Positions 18,777 through 26,822 of a DNA stretch of 64,000 nucleotides are shown here, one piece after another; position 1 is the first letter of the stretch, and each line of letters opens with the position of its first letter. The stretch is from contig CANQEW010000004.1 in the NCBI GenBank assembly GCA_947596085.1, forward strand, positions 1 to 64,000. The letters are read 5' to 3'. The DNA comes from an uncultured Clostridia bacterium. Lineage in GTDB: Bacteria > Bacillota > Clostridia > Christensenellales > Aristaeellaceae. A model generated the notes under the pieces. The model was not told the origin of the DNA. It saw only the letters and a program-made list of their open reading frames with translations, and made no database searches. The translations under genes were made by a program, and so were the position numbers.

Positions 18777-19739
18777 ATGTCCTTTGCATCGAACGCGCGC
18801 GCCGAGATGGCGCGCAAACTCTGTGCGGAGCGTTGCTGCGCCCGCGCGGAGCTTGCGGCGGCGCTGCTGGCGCCGGGCGCGGTCAGTTACCGCTTCGGCG
18901 GCGCGTTTCGCTATGGCCTCAGCGTCACCACCTCGGAGGCGGCCGTGGTGCGCCACTACTTTCAACTGCTCAAGCGCCACTTCGGCGTGGCCGCGCAGAT
19001 CCGCACGCTGCGGGGAGGCTCCCTGCGGAGCGCGACGCGCTATCAGCTGCTGATTCCCGACGAGGCGGCGGACATGCTGCTGCGCGAAAGTGGTGTATAC
19101 GATCCGAACGAACCCTTTGGCCTGCGCGTCACGCCGCCGGAGGCGCTGATGGACTACGCGTGCTGCAAGAAGAGCTTCCTCAAGAGCGCCTTCATGCTCG
19201 GCGGGGGAATCGCCAATCCGGAGCACGGCTATCACCTCGAAATCGCCGCCTCGAGCGAGGAATTCGCGGATTTCGTTATAAAAATTCTAAATTATTTTGA
19301 AATTCACGCAAAAAAGACGTGCAGAAAATCGAAATTTGTGGTATACTTAAAGAGAAGCGACGATGTGTGCGACGCGCTGACGCTGATGGGCGCGCCGCAG
19401 GCGATGCTGGCGCTGCAGGGCGTGCGGGTGAAGAAGGATGTGAGCAACCGCGTCAACCGCCAGCTCAACTGCGACGGCTCCAACATCAACCGCGCGATGG
19501 AAACGGCGCTCCGGCAGATCGAGGACATCCGCGTGATCGAGGATCAGCTGGGGCTGGACAAGCTGCCCGCGCCGCTCCGGGAGATCGCGGAGGCGCGGCT
19601 GGCGAACGCGGAGGCGTCGCTCACAAGTCTGGGGGAATTGCTCGTTCCTCCGCTGGGGAAGTCGGGGGTCAACGCCCGCCTGCGCAGGCTGCGGGAAATC
19701 GCGGACGCGCTGCGCGGCGGCGGGGAAGTAAAACTGTGA
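18777..19739 (+). CDS. whiA: DNA-binding protein WhiA
   Basis: A 320-residue WhiA: an N-terminal double LAGLIDADG-like fold without nuclease residues and a C-terminal helix-turn-helix (about 225-310). Recognisable segments are CCKKSFLKSAFMLGGGI, NRVNRQLNCDGSNINR and the C-terminal LGKSGVNARLRRL. In Firmicutes it links division and chromosome segregation. An AT-rich patch of about 90 bases (19271-19360) inside this GC-rich gene uses codons such as ATA and CTA that are rare in neighbouring genes. The reading frame is intact across it. The next gene is an HPr-like protein, as crh follows whiA in Bacillus. Confidence 0.93.
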   Translation: MSFASNARAEMARKLCAERCCARAELAAALLAPGAVSYRFGGAFRYGLSVTTSEAAVVRHYFQLLKRHFGVAAQIRTLRGGSLRSATRYQLLIPDEAADMLLRESGVYDPNEPFGLRVTPPEALMDYACCKKSFLKSAFMLGGGIANPEHGYHLEIAASSEEFADFVIKILNYFEIHAKKTCRKSKFVVYLKRSDDVCDALTLMGAPQAMLALQGVRVKKDVSNRVNRQLNCDGSNINRAMETALRQIEDIRVIEDQLGLDKLPAPLREIAEARLANAEASLTSLGELLVPPLGKSGVNARLRRLREIADALRGGGEVKL

Positions 19740-19751
19740 GGTGAGGGAATC

Positions 19752-20009
19752 ATGATGAAGCGGGAAATCGTGTTCGGCGCGTGCGCGGCCGTCACGCCGG
19801 ACTTCGCGGCGCGCCTCGCGCAGCTGGCCACGGAGGTCGCCTCCGAGGTCTATTTGGAGCGCGGCGGCGCGCGGCTGTGCGTGGATTCGCTGATCAGCAT
19901 ATTGTCGATGGACCTGCGCCGCGGAGCGCGGGTAGTCGTGTGCGCGGAGGGCGCGGACGAGGCCGAGGCCGCGGAGCGCGTCTGCGCGCTGCTGACCGGA
20001 AAATCCTGA
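19752..20009 (+). CDS. HPr-like (Crh-like) protein lacking the active-site histidine
   Basis: An 85-residue protein with the HPr pattern. Aligning LAQLATEVASEVYLERGG and VDSLISILSMDLRRGA with HPr puts the region GIHARPA at AVTPDFA. The phosphorylated His15 is thus Thr or Pro, while the regulatory serine (Ser46 equivalent, in VDSLISI) remains. Loss of His15 with retained Ser46 is the hallmark of Crh, a catabolite co-regulator rather than a sugar-transfer protein. The position directly after whiA (12 bases) matches Bacillus whiA-crh. Function as a CcpA partner is inference. Confidence 0.75.
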   Translation: MMKREIVFGACAAVTPDFAARLAQLATEVASEVYLERGGARLCVDSLISILSMDLRRGARVVVCAEGADEAEAAERVCALLTGKS

Positions 20010-20023
20010 GCGAAAAATTATTC

Positions 20024-20060
20024 AACCAAGGCCATCGGCACAGCCGATGGCCTTGGTTTT
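20024..20060 (+). terminator. Strong bidirectional terminator
   Basis: A perfect 16-bp stem AACCAAGGCCATCGGC/GCCGATGGCCTTGGTT with a 3-base loop is followed by TT. It is preceded by AAAAATTATT, which gives a U-run on the minus strand. It separates the convergent HPr-like and degV genes. Confidence 0.85.
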
Positions 20061-20080
20061 GGTATGTACGTATGTACGTT

Positions 20081-20920
20081 TTACGTCCGCATGAACGCGA
20101 TGCCGAATACGTTCTCGCCGCAGTGGCTGGTGATGGAGCAGCCCGCGCGGACGATGTGAACCTCCGTGAAGGGCACGGCGTCGGTCACGATCCTGCGAAT
20201 CTCCTGCACCGCCGCGTCGGTGAGGCCGGTGTGGGGGAGGAACACGCGCCGGGGTACGATGCTCTGCGCGTCTTTCAGGCGGTCCGCCAGATACGCCCGG
20301 GCGCAGCGCTCGTAGGTGCCGCGGTACTTCTTGCCCACCACCATCTTTCCGTCCACGACCTCGATGCAGGGGCGCAGGTGCAGCACGTTCGCGCCGAGCA
20401 TCGCCACCATCGAGCAGCGGCCGCCCTTGTACAGGTAGTCCAGCCGGTCGATGATGAAGGACATCTCGATCTTGTCGCTCAGCGCGCGCACCTCCTCGGC
20501 GGCCTGGGCGGGGTCCATGCCCGCCTCGATGCGGTCGGCGGCCTCGGCGAGGCTCATGGCGATGCCGGTGGACAGGTGGCGCGTGTCGATGCAGTAGACC
20601 GGCAGCCCCTCGGCCGCGATGCAGGCGTTTTGCCAGCAGGAGGAGAACTCCGAGCTGATGTCGAAGTGCAGAATCGCGTCGCAGTCCTTCAGCAGCTCGT
20701 GGAACACCTGCTGATACTCTTCCACATTGATGGCGGAGGTCTTGGGCAGGTCCGCGCCGCGCCCCACCTGCGCAAAGATGTCGTCGGGATGGATGTCCAC
20801 GCCGTCCTTGTAGAACACGCCGCCCAGCTGGACGCTCAGCGGAATGACCTTCACCTGATAGCGCTCGATGAATTCGGGAGACATATCGCAGGTGCTGTCC
20901 GCGGTGAAGCGTACTTTCAT
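20081..20920 (-). CDS. DegV family fatty-acid-binding protein
   Basis: A 279-residue DegV-type protein; the family (FakB) presents fatty acids to a kinase for use in phospholipids. It opens with VRFTADSTCDMSPE and has KTSAINVEEY with the fatty-acid-contacting Thr-Ser, as well as IDTRHLSTG. The C-terminal part has FIIDRLDYLYKGGR. No FakA kinase gene is visible nearby. A consensus promoter lies upstream. Confidence 0.9.
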   Translation of the reverse strand: MKVRFTADSTCDMSPEFIERYQVKVIPLSVQLGGVFYKDGVDIHPDDIFAQVGRGADLPKTSAINVEEYQQVFHELLKDCDAILHFDISSEFSSCWQNACIAAEGLPVYCIDTRHLSTGIAMSLAEAADRIEAGMDPAQAAEEVRALSDKIEMSFIIDRLDYLYKGGRCSMVAMLGANVLHLRPCIEVVDGKMVVGKKYRGTYERCARAYLADRLKDAQSIVPRRVFLPHTGLTDAAVQEIRRIVTDAVPFTEVHIVRAGCSITSHCGENVFGIAFMRT

Positions 20921-20953
20921 AAAAACCCCTCCGGTTGGTAAGAATTGGAATCT

Positions 20954-20982
20954 ATTATACCGTCAAATCGCGGCCACGTCAA
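20954..20982 (-). promoter_or_regulatory. Promoter of degV
   Basis: On the minus strand TTGACG and TATAAT are 17 bases apart. It overlaps the 3' end of the exchanger gap, so degV has its own transcription start. Confidence 0.7.
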
Positions 20983-20988
20983 GCGCCA

Positions 20989-21948
20989 TTACGCCACGGA
21001 GAACACCAGCAGCCCCACGTAGACGACATAGACCGCCAGGAGAATCGCGCCCTGCGCGCGCTTGAGCTTGCCGGTGATCAGCGTGGGCACCACGGCGATC
21101 AGCACCAGCGCCAGGCAGAACGGCATGTCCAGACGGATGTTCTGCGCCAACACCGGCAGCGGCTTGCCGGACACCACCGCGCACAGCGGCAGGATGACGG
21201 TGAGGTCGATGATGTTCGCGCCCACGATGTTGCCGATGGACAGCGAGGACTGCTTCTTGGCGATGGCGGTCAGCGTGGTCACGAGCTCCGGGAGCGACGT
21301 GCCCACGGCGACCAGCGTCGCGCCGATGATGGCGTCCGGGATGCCCAGCAGCTCCGCCAGCGCGGTGCCGTTGTCTACCATCAGTTGCGCGCCCAGCACG
21401 ATGCCCGCCGCGCCCAGCACGAACTTGGCGGCGTTGGTGAGCACGGTCTTGCGATCCTTCGCGGGGCGTTCGCCCTCGGCCTCCTTGCCGAGCTGGCGCC
21501 TGGCGGAGATCAGGTTTTCGCCCATGAACACCAGAAACAGAATCAGCATCACAATCGCGCCGGAGATCTTCAATTCGCCCGAGAGCGAGAACAGGAACAA
21601 AAGCAAAATGCTCGCCGCCAGCATGCACAGCTTGAAGGCGTAGTCCTTCCTGCGGATCACCGCGGGCATGAAGATCAGCGACAGCGCCATGATGAGGCCC
21701 ACGTTGGCCGTGACCGAGCCCACCGCGTTGCCCACGGCGATGCCGATGCTGCCCTCCGACGCGGCCATCAGCGACACCAGCAGTTCCGGCAGCGTCGTGC
21801 AGAAGGAGACGATGGTCGCGCCCACGATGAAGCGCGGAATGCCCGACACTTCGGCAATCCAGCCCGCCGCGTCTACGAAGAAGTCGCCGCCCTTGACGGT
21901 CAGCGCCAGGCCCAGTATAAACAGTAGCACGATGCAGACTGCGTTCAT
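20989..21948 (-). CDS. Calcium/sodium antiporter of the CaCA family (YrbG-like)
   Basis: A 319-residue cation exchanger with about ten membrane helices in two inverted repeats. The alpha-repeat motifs are GNAVGSVTANVGLIMAL in the first half and GNIVGANIIDLTVILPL in the second, each with the helix segments TTLPELLVS and TSLPELVT that carry the ion-binding Glu. A short loop of charged residues separates the halves. The 5' leader carries a probable Mn2+-sensing yybP-ykoY riboswitch, so Mn2+ (rather than Ca2+) export is the likely role; this is inference. Confidence 0.9.
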   Translation of the reverse strand: MNAVCIVLLFILGLALTVKGGDFFVDAAGWIAEVSGIPRFIVGATIVSFCTTLPELLVSLMAASEGSIGIAVGNAVGSVTANVGLIMALSLIFMPAVIRRKDYAFKLCMLAASILLLFLFSLSGELKISGAIVMLILFLVFMGENLISARRQLGKEAEGERPAKDRKTVLTNAAKFVLGAAGIVLGAQLMVDNGTALAELLGIPDAIIGATLVAVGTSLPELVTTLTAIAKKQSSLSIGNIVGANIIDLTVILPLCAVVSGKPLPVLAQNIRLDMPFCLALVLIAVVPTLITGKLKRAQGAILLAVYVVYVGLLVFSVA

Positions 21949-21968
21949 GAAGATCCCTCCGTCGCGAT

Positions 21969-22108
21969 AAAAAATTCACAGCACAGAAGAACTGCGCTGT
22001 GAGTCTCGTCATTTCTCCCGCGAACCGCGGGCCAGACAGACCAGGCCGGAATGGCCGAGATTGTTGGCCTGCCGCACATCTCTGTGCCAACTACTCCCTC
22101 ATAACAGC
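21969..22108 (-). promoter_or_regulatory. yybP-ykoY-type (Mn2+) riboswitch with terminator
   Basis: The minus-strand leader contains GAGGGAGTAG near its 5' end and GACGAGACTCAC near its 3' end, matching the two conserved blocks of yybP-ykoY aptamers. The closing stem pairs GCTGT..GAG (22108-22098) with CTCACAGC (22003-21996). A 10-bp terminator CACAGCGCAG/CTGTGCTGTG with loop TTCTT and AATTTTTT (22001-21969) uses the same CACAGC bases. Folding of the aptamer therefore excludes the terminator, which gives an ON switch. Confidence 0.72.
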
Positions 22109-22112
22109 TCCG

Positions 22113-22141
22113 AATATAGCACAGCCTGCCGCGAAAGTCAA
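22113..22141 (-). promoter_or_regulatory. Promoter of the riboswitch-controlled exchanger
   Basis: On the minus strand TTGACT and TATATT are 17 bases apart, directly before the aptamer and just after the stop of the upstream GNAT gene. Confidence 0.75.
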
Positions 22142-22142
22142 A

Positions 22143-22664
22143 TTAAGAATCCATGACAGATTTTTCATAGGCCGCGCGCAGGGGATCGCCCGCGGTTACG
22201 TCGTAGGCGACCGTGCCGCAGTATGTGAAGCCGCGCTTTTCCAGAAGGTGGCGCATGACCGCGTTGCCCCGGTGGGTGTCGGCGCGGACGGAGGCCACGC
22301 CGCGCGAGCGCGCGAGCTCCTCGGCGAACGCCAGCATCGCCGCGCCGAGCCCCCTGCCCCGACAGGCGTCGCTCGCGCAGGAGCGGTGCACGGTGAGGTA
22401 TTCGCCGTTCGCCAGCCACGCGCCGTCGATGCGTTCGTAGACCGGTTCGGGCGAGGGCGCCAACGCCAGGTAGCCCGCGATGGCGCCCTCGTTCTCGAAC
22501 ACGTACCCGATGCCCCGGGCGATGTCTGCTTCAATGACCTCGCGCTCAGGATAGCCGTCCTGCCACTGGTCGATGCCGAGCCTCGCGATGGCCCGGCGCG
22601 CCTGGGCGACCACGTCCATGACTGCGTCCAGGTCGCGCGCCTCGGCGGGGCGATGGGAGATCAT
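22143..22664 (-). CDS. GNAT family N-acetyltransferase
   Basis: A 173-residue GNAT enzyme. It has the N-terminal strand-helix ISHRPAEARDLDAVMDVV, the acceptor region GIDQWQDGYP, and the acetyl-CoA loop in DACRGRGLGAAMLAFAEE. The C-terminal RADTHRGNAVMRHLLEKRGF is typical. The ORF track starts far upstream inside mtlD. The ATG at 22664 overlaps the mtlD stop (ATGA) and gives a standard length. The substrate is unknown. Confidence 0.85.
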   Translation of the reverse strand: MISHRPAEARDLDAVMDVVAQARRAIARLGIDQWQDGYPEREVIEADIARGIGYVFENEGAIAGYLALAPSPEPVYERIDGAWLANGEYLTVHRSCASDACRGRGLGAAMLAFAEELARSRGVASVRADTHRGNAVMRHLLEKRGFTYCGTVAYDVTAGDPLRAAYEKSVMDS

Positions 22665-23815
22665 TCCTGGCACGCCTCCCGGATCATGTTGAACAGCGGC
22701 TCTTCGGGCTTGAGGCCCATGTAGCGCTCGATCACGTAGTTGAGGCCCTTCTCCCGCAGCGCCTGCTGCACCTCGGGCGCGGTGGGATCGCCCGCCGGGG
22801 CGAACTTCAGCGCCGCGGCGATGCCGCGCAGGATGGGCGCGGGATCGACGTCCTCCTCCATGCAGAACAGCGCCGCGCCCACGATGCGGTCGTTGCGGCG
22901 CAGCTTGCGCACCGGGTCCGCGCCCACGCGGGACACGGTGTCCTGCAGCGCGCGGTTCTGGAAGCGGAACAGCAGGTCGATCACGTTGTTCTGCACGTTC
23001 TCGCGCACCTCGTTTCCGAACTTGTGGATCAGCGCGCGGGCGGAGCAGTTCATCGCGGCCTTGACGGATTCGTAGATCCACGGATCGGCGATGGCCTGCC
23101 AGATGTATTCGTAGCCCTTGAGCGCGCCCAGATAGGCGCAGACCGCGTGGCCGCCGTTGTGCAGAAAGAGCTTGCGCTTGATGTAAAATTCAAAGGGGGA
23201 GTAGGGGACGAGGCCTGCGAGCTCGGGAATCTCGCCCTTGAAGGCGTCCTTGTCCACGGGCAGCTCGCAGTAGGGCTCCACGCAGATCAGCAGCGGGTCC
23301 TGCGCGCGCATCTCCGGCGTCAGCGGCGGCACCATGCGGCCGATGGAGGCCTCGATCAGGCCCAGATTCCGATCCGCCCAGGTGCGCTGCGCCTCGTTCA
23401 GGCATTCGTACACCCAGCCGCGCATCAGCACATCGGCCTCGAGCTGGTTTTCGCAGAGGATGATGTCCAGCGGCTTGCCGCTTCCCTCCATGCGGGCAAT
23501 CACGCCCCTGGCGATCACGGGCGCGATCTTCGGCAGGATGTTTACGCCCACGGCGGTGGCCATGATGTCGCAGGAGGCGATCTCCTCGATGGCCTGCGCG
23601 GTGGTGGAGTTGACCGCGCGCACGGGCTTGACCACGGCGTCGACGGTCTCCGCGTTGGAGACGATGCGCACATTGTACTCGCCCCGGCGGTTCATCTCGT
23701 CGATCAGACTCTGCATGATGTCCAGGAATACGACCTCGTAGCCGGAGTCCGCGAATACCTTGCCGATAAAGCCGCGGCCGATGTTGCCGCCGCCGTACAT
23801 GACTGCCTTTTTCAT
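22661..23815 (-). CDS. mtlD: Mannitol-1-phosphate 5-dehydrogenase family protein
   Basis: A 384-residue NAD-dependent polyol dehydrogenase interconverting mannitol 1-phosphate and fructose 6-phosphate. The Rossmann loop is YGGGNIGRGFIG at residues 5-16. The catalytic and substrate segment KRKLFLHNGGHAVCAYLG carries the family Lys, Asn and His. The ATG at 23815 follows AGAGGG; the track start adds 12 codons. No mannitol transporter lies next to it, so the physiological substrate may be another hexitol phosphate. Confidence 0.82.
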   Translation of the reverse strand: MKKAVMYGGGNIGRGFIGKVFADSGYEVVFLDIMQSLIDEMNRRGEYNVRIVSNAETVDAVVKPVRAVNSTTAQAIEEIASCDIMATAVGVNILPKIAPVIARGVIARMEGSGKPLDIILCENQLEADVLMRGWVYECLNEAQRTWADRNLGLIEASIGRMVPPLTPEMRAQDPLLICVEPYCELPVDKDAFKGEIPELAGLVPYSPFEFYIKRKLFLHNGGHAVCAYLGALKGYEYIWQAIADPWIYESVKAAMNCSARALIHKFGNEVRENVQNNVIDLLFRFQNRALQDTVSRVGADPVRKLRRNDRIVGAALFCMEEDVDPAPILRGIAAALKFAPAGDPTAPEVQQALREKGLNYVIERYMGLKPEEPLFNMIREACQE

Positions 23816-23918
23816 CCGAGCATCCCTCTTTCTATCGTGTTGCAAATTCATTATAGCATCGCAAAGTTACGCGCGGAGGAAGGGAATGCTAAAAAGAGCG
23901 CACCGGCAAGACCGCCGC

Positions 23919-24443
23919 TCACAGCGCAAGTCCCGCCAGGATTTCCTCCATCTCCGCCTGCTCCAGACCGCTGAAGCCCGCGACAATCAGGCGCGAGCCG
24001 TCGGAGAGGTAGTAGAGCCGGAAGATCTGCTCTCCGATGGCGCAGGCGAACGCGGCGCAGCGGTTCTCGCCGAGCCGGACCTCCTTCGCGGCCTCCGCGT
24101 CGCCGATCAGCGTCTCTGCGGCCTCCTTCGCGGCGTCCAGACAATCCGTGTCCGATTCGATCTCCGCGAAGACGGCCGCCGCGCCGCGCTCCGCGTCCAT
24201 CGCGGCGAGGATGGTTTTTGCCGAATCCGGGTAGTCGGCCTGCAGCGCGGCCTCGTAGGCCGCGAGCGCGTCGCCCTCCAATATTTCGAAGCCCGATGGC
24301 AGCGAAACGCGCAGGCCGCCGGCCTCGAACTCCACGGCAGCGGGCGCGGACGTCGCCAGCGCGGAGACCAAGCCGCCCTCGGCCCGGGCGGGGAGCGCGG
24401 TCAGCGCCAGCGCGGCCAGCGCGCAGAGAAAACGCCTCTTCAT
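23919..24443 (-). CDS. Secreted protein of unknown function
   Basis: A 174-residue protein with a clear signal peptide (MKRRFLCALAALALTALPARA, cleaved near ARA-EGG). The mature part has a mixed alpha/beta pattern rich in Ala and Glu: GLRVSLPSGFEILEGDAL, then several Ala-rich helices, and a strand pair around FRLYYLSDGSRLIVAGF. The ATG at 24443 follows AAAGGAGG by 9 bases; the track's ATG at 24467 falls on that ribosome site. I do not recognise the family. It is divergent from the MarR operon and ends 104 bases before mtlD begins. Confidence 0.7.
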   Translation of the reverse strand: MKRRFLCALAALALTALPARAEGGLVSALATSAPAAVEFEAGGLRVSLPSGFEILEGDALAAYEAALQADYPDSAKTILAAMDAERGAAAVFAEIESDTDCLDAAKEAAETLIGDAEAAKEVRLGENRCAAFACAIGEQIFRLYYLSDGSRLIVAGFSGLEQAEMEEILAGLAL

Positions 24444-24564
24444 ACGAAAACGCCTCCTTTTTCTCATGATAGCATATATATGTTAAGTTTTTCAACGGAA
24501 GAAGTTCGGAAAAGATTTAACGCGCCGTCAATGCAATTCATCTCGTTTCGAAACAATGGCGCGC

Positions 24565-24599
24565 TATAATCATTCACTGGTTAATCATTAACTGGTGAA
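24565..24599 (+). promoter_or_regulatory. -10 box and palindromic operator of the MarR operon
   Basis: TATAAT at 24565-24570 is followed directly by an interrupted 27-bp palindrome, TTCAC..GTTAAT.ATTAAC..GTGAA (24573-24599). The site covers the expected transcription start, the usual position for MarR autorepression. The -35 box is weak. Confidence 0.65.
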
Positions 24600-24618
24600 C
24601 GGATTGGAGGGGCGGACA

Positions 24619-25077
24619 TTGGAAGATACGCTTCAGCGGGTCAACGAGAAGATGCGGCGCATCGATCGGCGACAGATGTGCATCATCGGCCGTACGGTGG
24701 GAGAGCTTGGCATATCGCCGAGCCAGCACTTCGTGCTGATGCAGCTGAGCCGGTCAGGTCGGGTCGCGTCCCAGGCGAAGATGGCCCAGATGCTGCACGT
24801 GAGCCCGGCGCGGATCACGCTGGCGATGAAGGACTTGGAGTCGGAGGGCTACATTGAGCGCGCCAGTGGCGCGGATACGCGCCGGAACGAAATCTCGCTC
24901 ACGCCGAAAGGCGAGGAGATGGTGCGGGAGAGTTTCGTTCGATTTCAGAGGCTTGACGAGGCGACCTACGCGGGCTTTGAGCCTGCAGAGCTTGCGCAGT
25001 TCGCGGGCTTCTTGGACAGGGTGCTCGAAAATCTGGATCGGATGGGAACACAAATGCGGCGAGGTGAAAACAGGTGA
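24619..25077 (+). CDS. MarR family transcriptional regulator
   Basis: A 152-residue winged-helix regulator: SPSQHFVLMQLSRSG, the recognition helix region KMAQMLHVSPARITLAMKDL, and the wing GADTRRNEISLTPKG. The TTG at 24619 has GGAGGGG 6 bases before it and is preferred over the track's GTG at 24595, which lies within the operator. The stop overlaps the start of the first ABC exporter gene. It probably represses its own operon through the palindrome at 24573-24599, and is released by a compound that the exporter handles; both points are inference. Confidence 0.9.
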   Translation: MEDTLQRVNEKMRRIDRRQMCIIGRTVGELGISPSQHFVLMQLSRSGRVASQAKMAQMLHVSPARITLAMKDLESEGYIERASGADTRRNEISLTPKGEEMVRESFVRFQRLDEATYAGFEPAELAQFAGFLDRVLENLDRMGTQMRRGENR

Positions 25078-26822
25078 AGAGATGGCTTCATTACGTGCGG
25101 CCCTACAAGAAGTATTTCATATTGGGGCCGCTGTGCATGATCGTGGAGGTGCTGGGCGAGATCGTCCTGCCGCGCCTCTATGCCAGCATCATCAACACCG
25201 GTGTGGCCGGGCGCAGCGCGGGGCACATCGTCGCGGTGTGTGCGCTGATGATCGCCACATCGCTGGTGATGATGCTGGGTGGCGTGGGCGGCGCGTACTT
25301 CGGCGCGAAGGCCGCGGTGAATTTCGCGGCGGATTTGCGCCGGGACGTGTTCGCCAAGGTTCAGAAGTTCTCCTTTGAGAACATCGACCGCTTCTCCACC
25401 GGATCGCTGGTCACGCGGATGACCAACGACGTGACGCAGCTGATGAACTTCGTGAACATGCTGCTGCGCATGTTCCTGCGCTCGCCGGGGATGCTGATCG
25501 GCGCGCTGGTGATGACGATACTGATGGACCCGGGCCTGGCGCGGGTGCTGGCGGTGACGCTGCCGCTGCTGCTGATCGTGCAGGCGCTGGTGATTCGCGC
25601 GGCGTATCCCCGGTTCACGCGAATGCAGTCGAAGCTCGACGCGCTGAACACGGACATCCAGGAGAACCTGACCGCCGTGCGCGTGGTGAAGTCCTTCGTG
25701 CGGGAGGACTTCGAGCAGGACAAGTTCGACGCCGCCAACGGGGATTTGAAGAACGCTGGCCTGTCGGCCATGCGCATCATGGTTTCGATGATGCCGCTGA
25801 TGATGCTGATCATGAACCTGACCAGCGTGGCCGTGGTGTGGCTGGGCGGCAATGAGGTGATCGCGGGCGGCATGCAGGTGGGCGACCTGAGTGCGTTCAT
25901 CACTTACATCACACAAATACTGATGTCGCTGATGATGGTGTCGATGCTGTTCATGGTGTCGTCGCGCTCGATGGCCTCGGCCCGGCGCATCTCGGAGGTG
26001 CTCGACGAGAGGATCGACCTGACCGACGAGGCCTCCGCCCAGCCCGAACGGCGCGTGGAGCGCGGTGCGGTGGAGTTCCGCCACGTGTCCTTCCGCTACT
26101 ACAAGAACAGCCCCGACCGCGTGCTGGACGACGTGAGCTTCACCGTGGGCGCGGGAGAGACGCTGGGCATCATCGGCTCCACCGGCTCCGGCAAGAGCAC
26201 GCTGGTATCCATGATTCCGCGCCTGTACGACGTGGACGAGGGCGAGGTGCTGGTGGACGGCGTGAACGTGAAGGATTACAGCCTGACCCATCTGCGCGCG
26301 GGTGTGGGTATGGTGCTGCAGAAGAACGTGCTGTTCTCGGGCACCATCGAGGAGAATTTGCGCTGGGGCGGCGAGGACGCGAGCATGGACGAGATTGTGC
26401 ACATGTCGGAGCTTGCCCAGGCAGACAGCTTTGTGCGCGGCTTCGAGAAGGCGTACAGCAGCGACATCGAACAGGGCGGCGCGAACGTGTCCGGCGGCCA
26501 GAAGCAGCGGCTGTGTATCGCCCGCGCGCTGCTCAAGAAGCCGAAGATTCTGATTCTCGACGACTCCACCAGCGCCGTGGATACCGCCACCGAGGCGCGC
26601 ATCCGGCACGCGCTCAACACCGAACTGAAGGGCGCGACGAAGATCATCATCGCCCAGCGCATCACTTCAGTGATGAACGCGGACCGCATACTGGTGCTCG
26701 ACGAGGGCCGGATCACCGGCATCGGCACCCACGCGGAGCTGCTCGCGAGCAATCAGGAGTACCGCGAGATCTACGAGTCCCAGACCTCCGGGGCGCTGGG
26801 CGAGGCAAAGGAGGGAGCGTAA
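25074..26822 (+). CDS. ABC exporter subunit with a degenerate ATP site
   Basis: A 582-residue half-transporter: six membrane helices (about 15-320), then an ATPase domain. Walker A is GSTGSGKST and the signature is VSGGQKQRL. The Walker B ends in ILILDDSTSAVD, where Asp replaces the catalytic Glu. Together with the next gene this predicts a BmrCD/TM287-288-like heterodimer with one inactive site. It starts with GTG overlapping the MarR stop. Multidrug or peptide export is likely from the MarR context. Confidence 0.92.
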   Translation: MKRWLHYVRPYKKYFILGPLCMIVEVLGEIVLPRLYASIINTGVAGRSAGHIVAVCALMIATSLVMMLGGVGGAYFGAKAAVNFAADLRRDVFAKVQKFSFENIDRFSTGSLVTRMTNDVTQLMNFVNMLLRMFLRSPGMLIGALVMTILMDPGLARVLAVTLPLLLIVQALVIRAAYPRFTRMQSKLDALNTDIQENLTAVRVVKSFVREDFEQDKFDAANGDLKNAGLSAMRIMVSMMPLMMLIMNLTSVAVVWLGGNEVIAGGMQVGDLSAFITYITQILMSLMMVSMLFMVSSRSMASARRISEVLDERIDLTDEASAQPERRVERGAVEFRHVSFRYYKNSPDRVLDDVSFTVGAGETLGIIGSTGSGKSTLVSMIPRLYDVDEGEVLVDGVNVKDYSLTHLRAGVGMVLQKNVLFSGTIEENLRWGGEDASMDEIVHMSELAQADSFVRGFEKAYSSDIEQGGANVSGGQKQRLCIARALLKKPKILILDDSTSAVDTATEARIRHALNTELKGATKIIIAQRITSVMNADRILVLDEGRITGIGTHAELLASNQEYREIYESQTSGALGEAKEGA

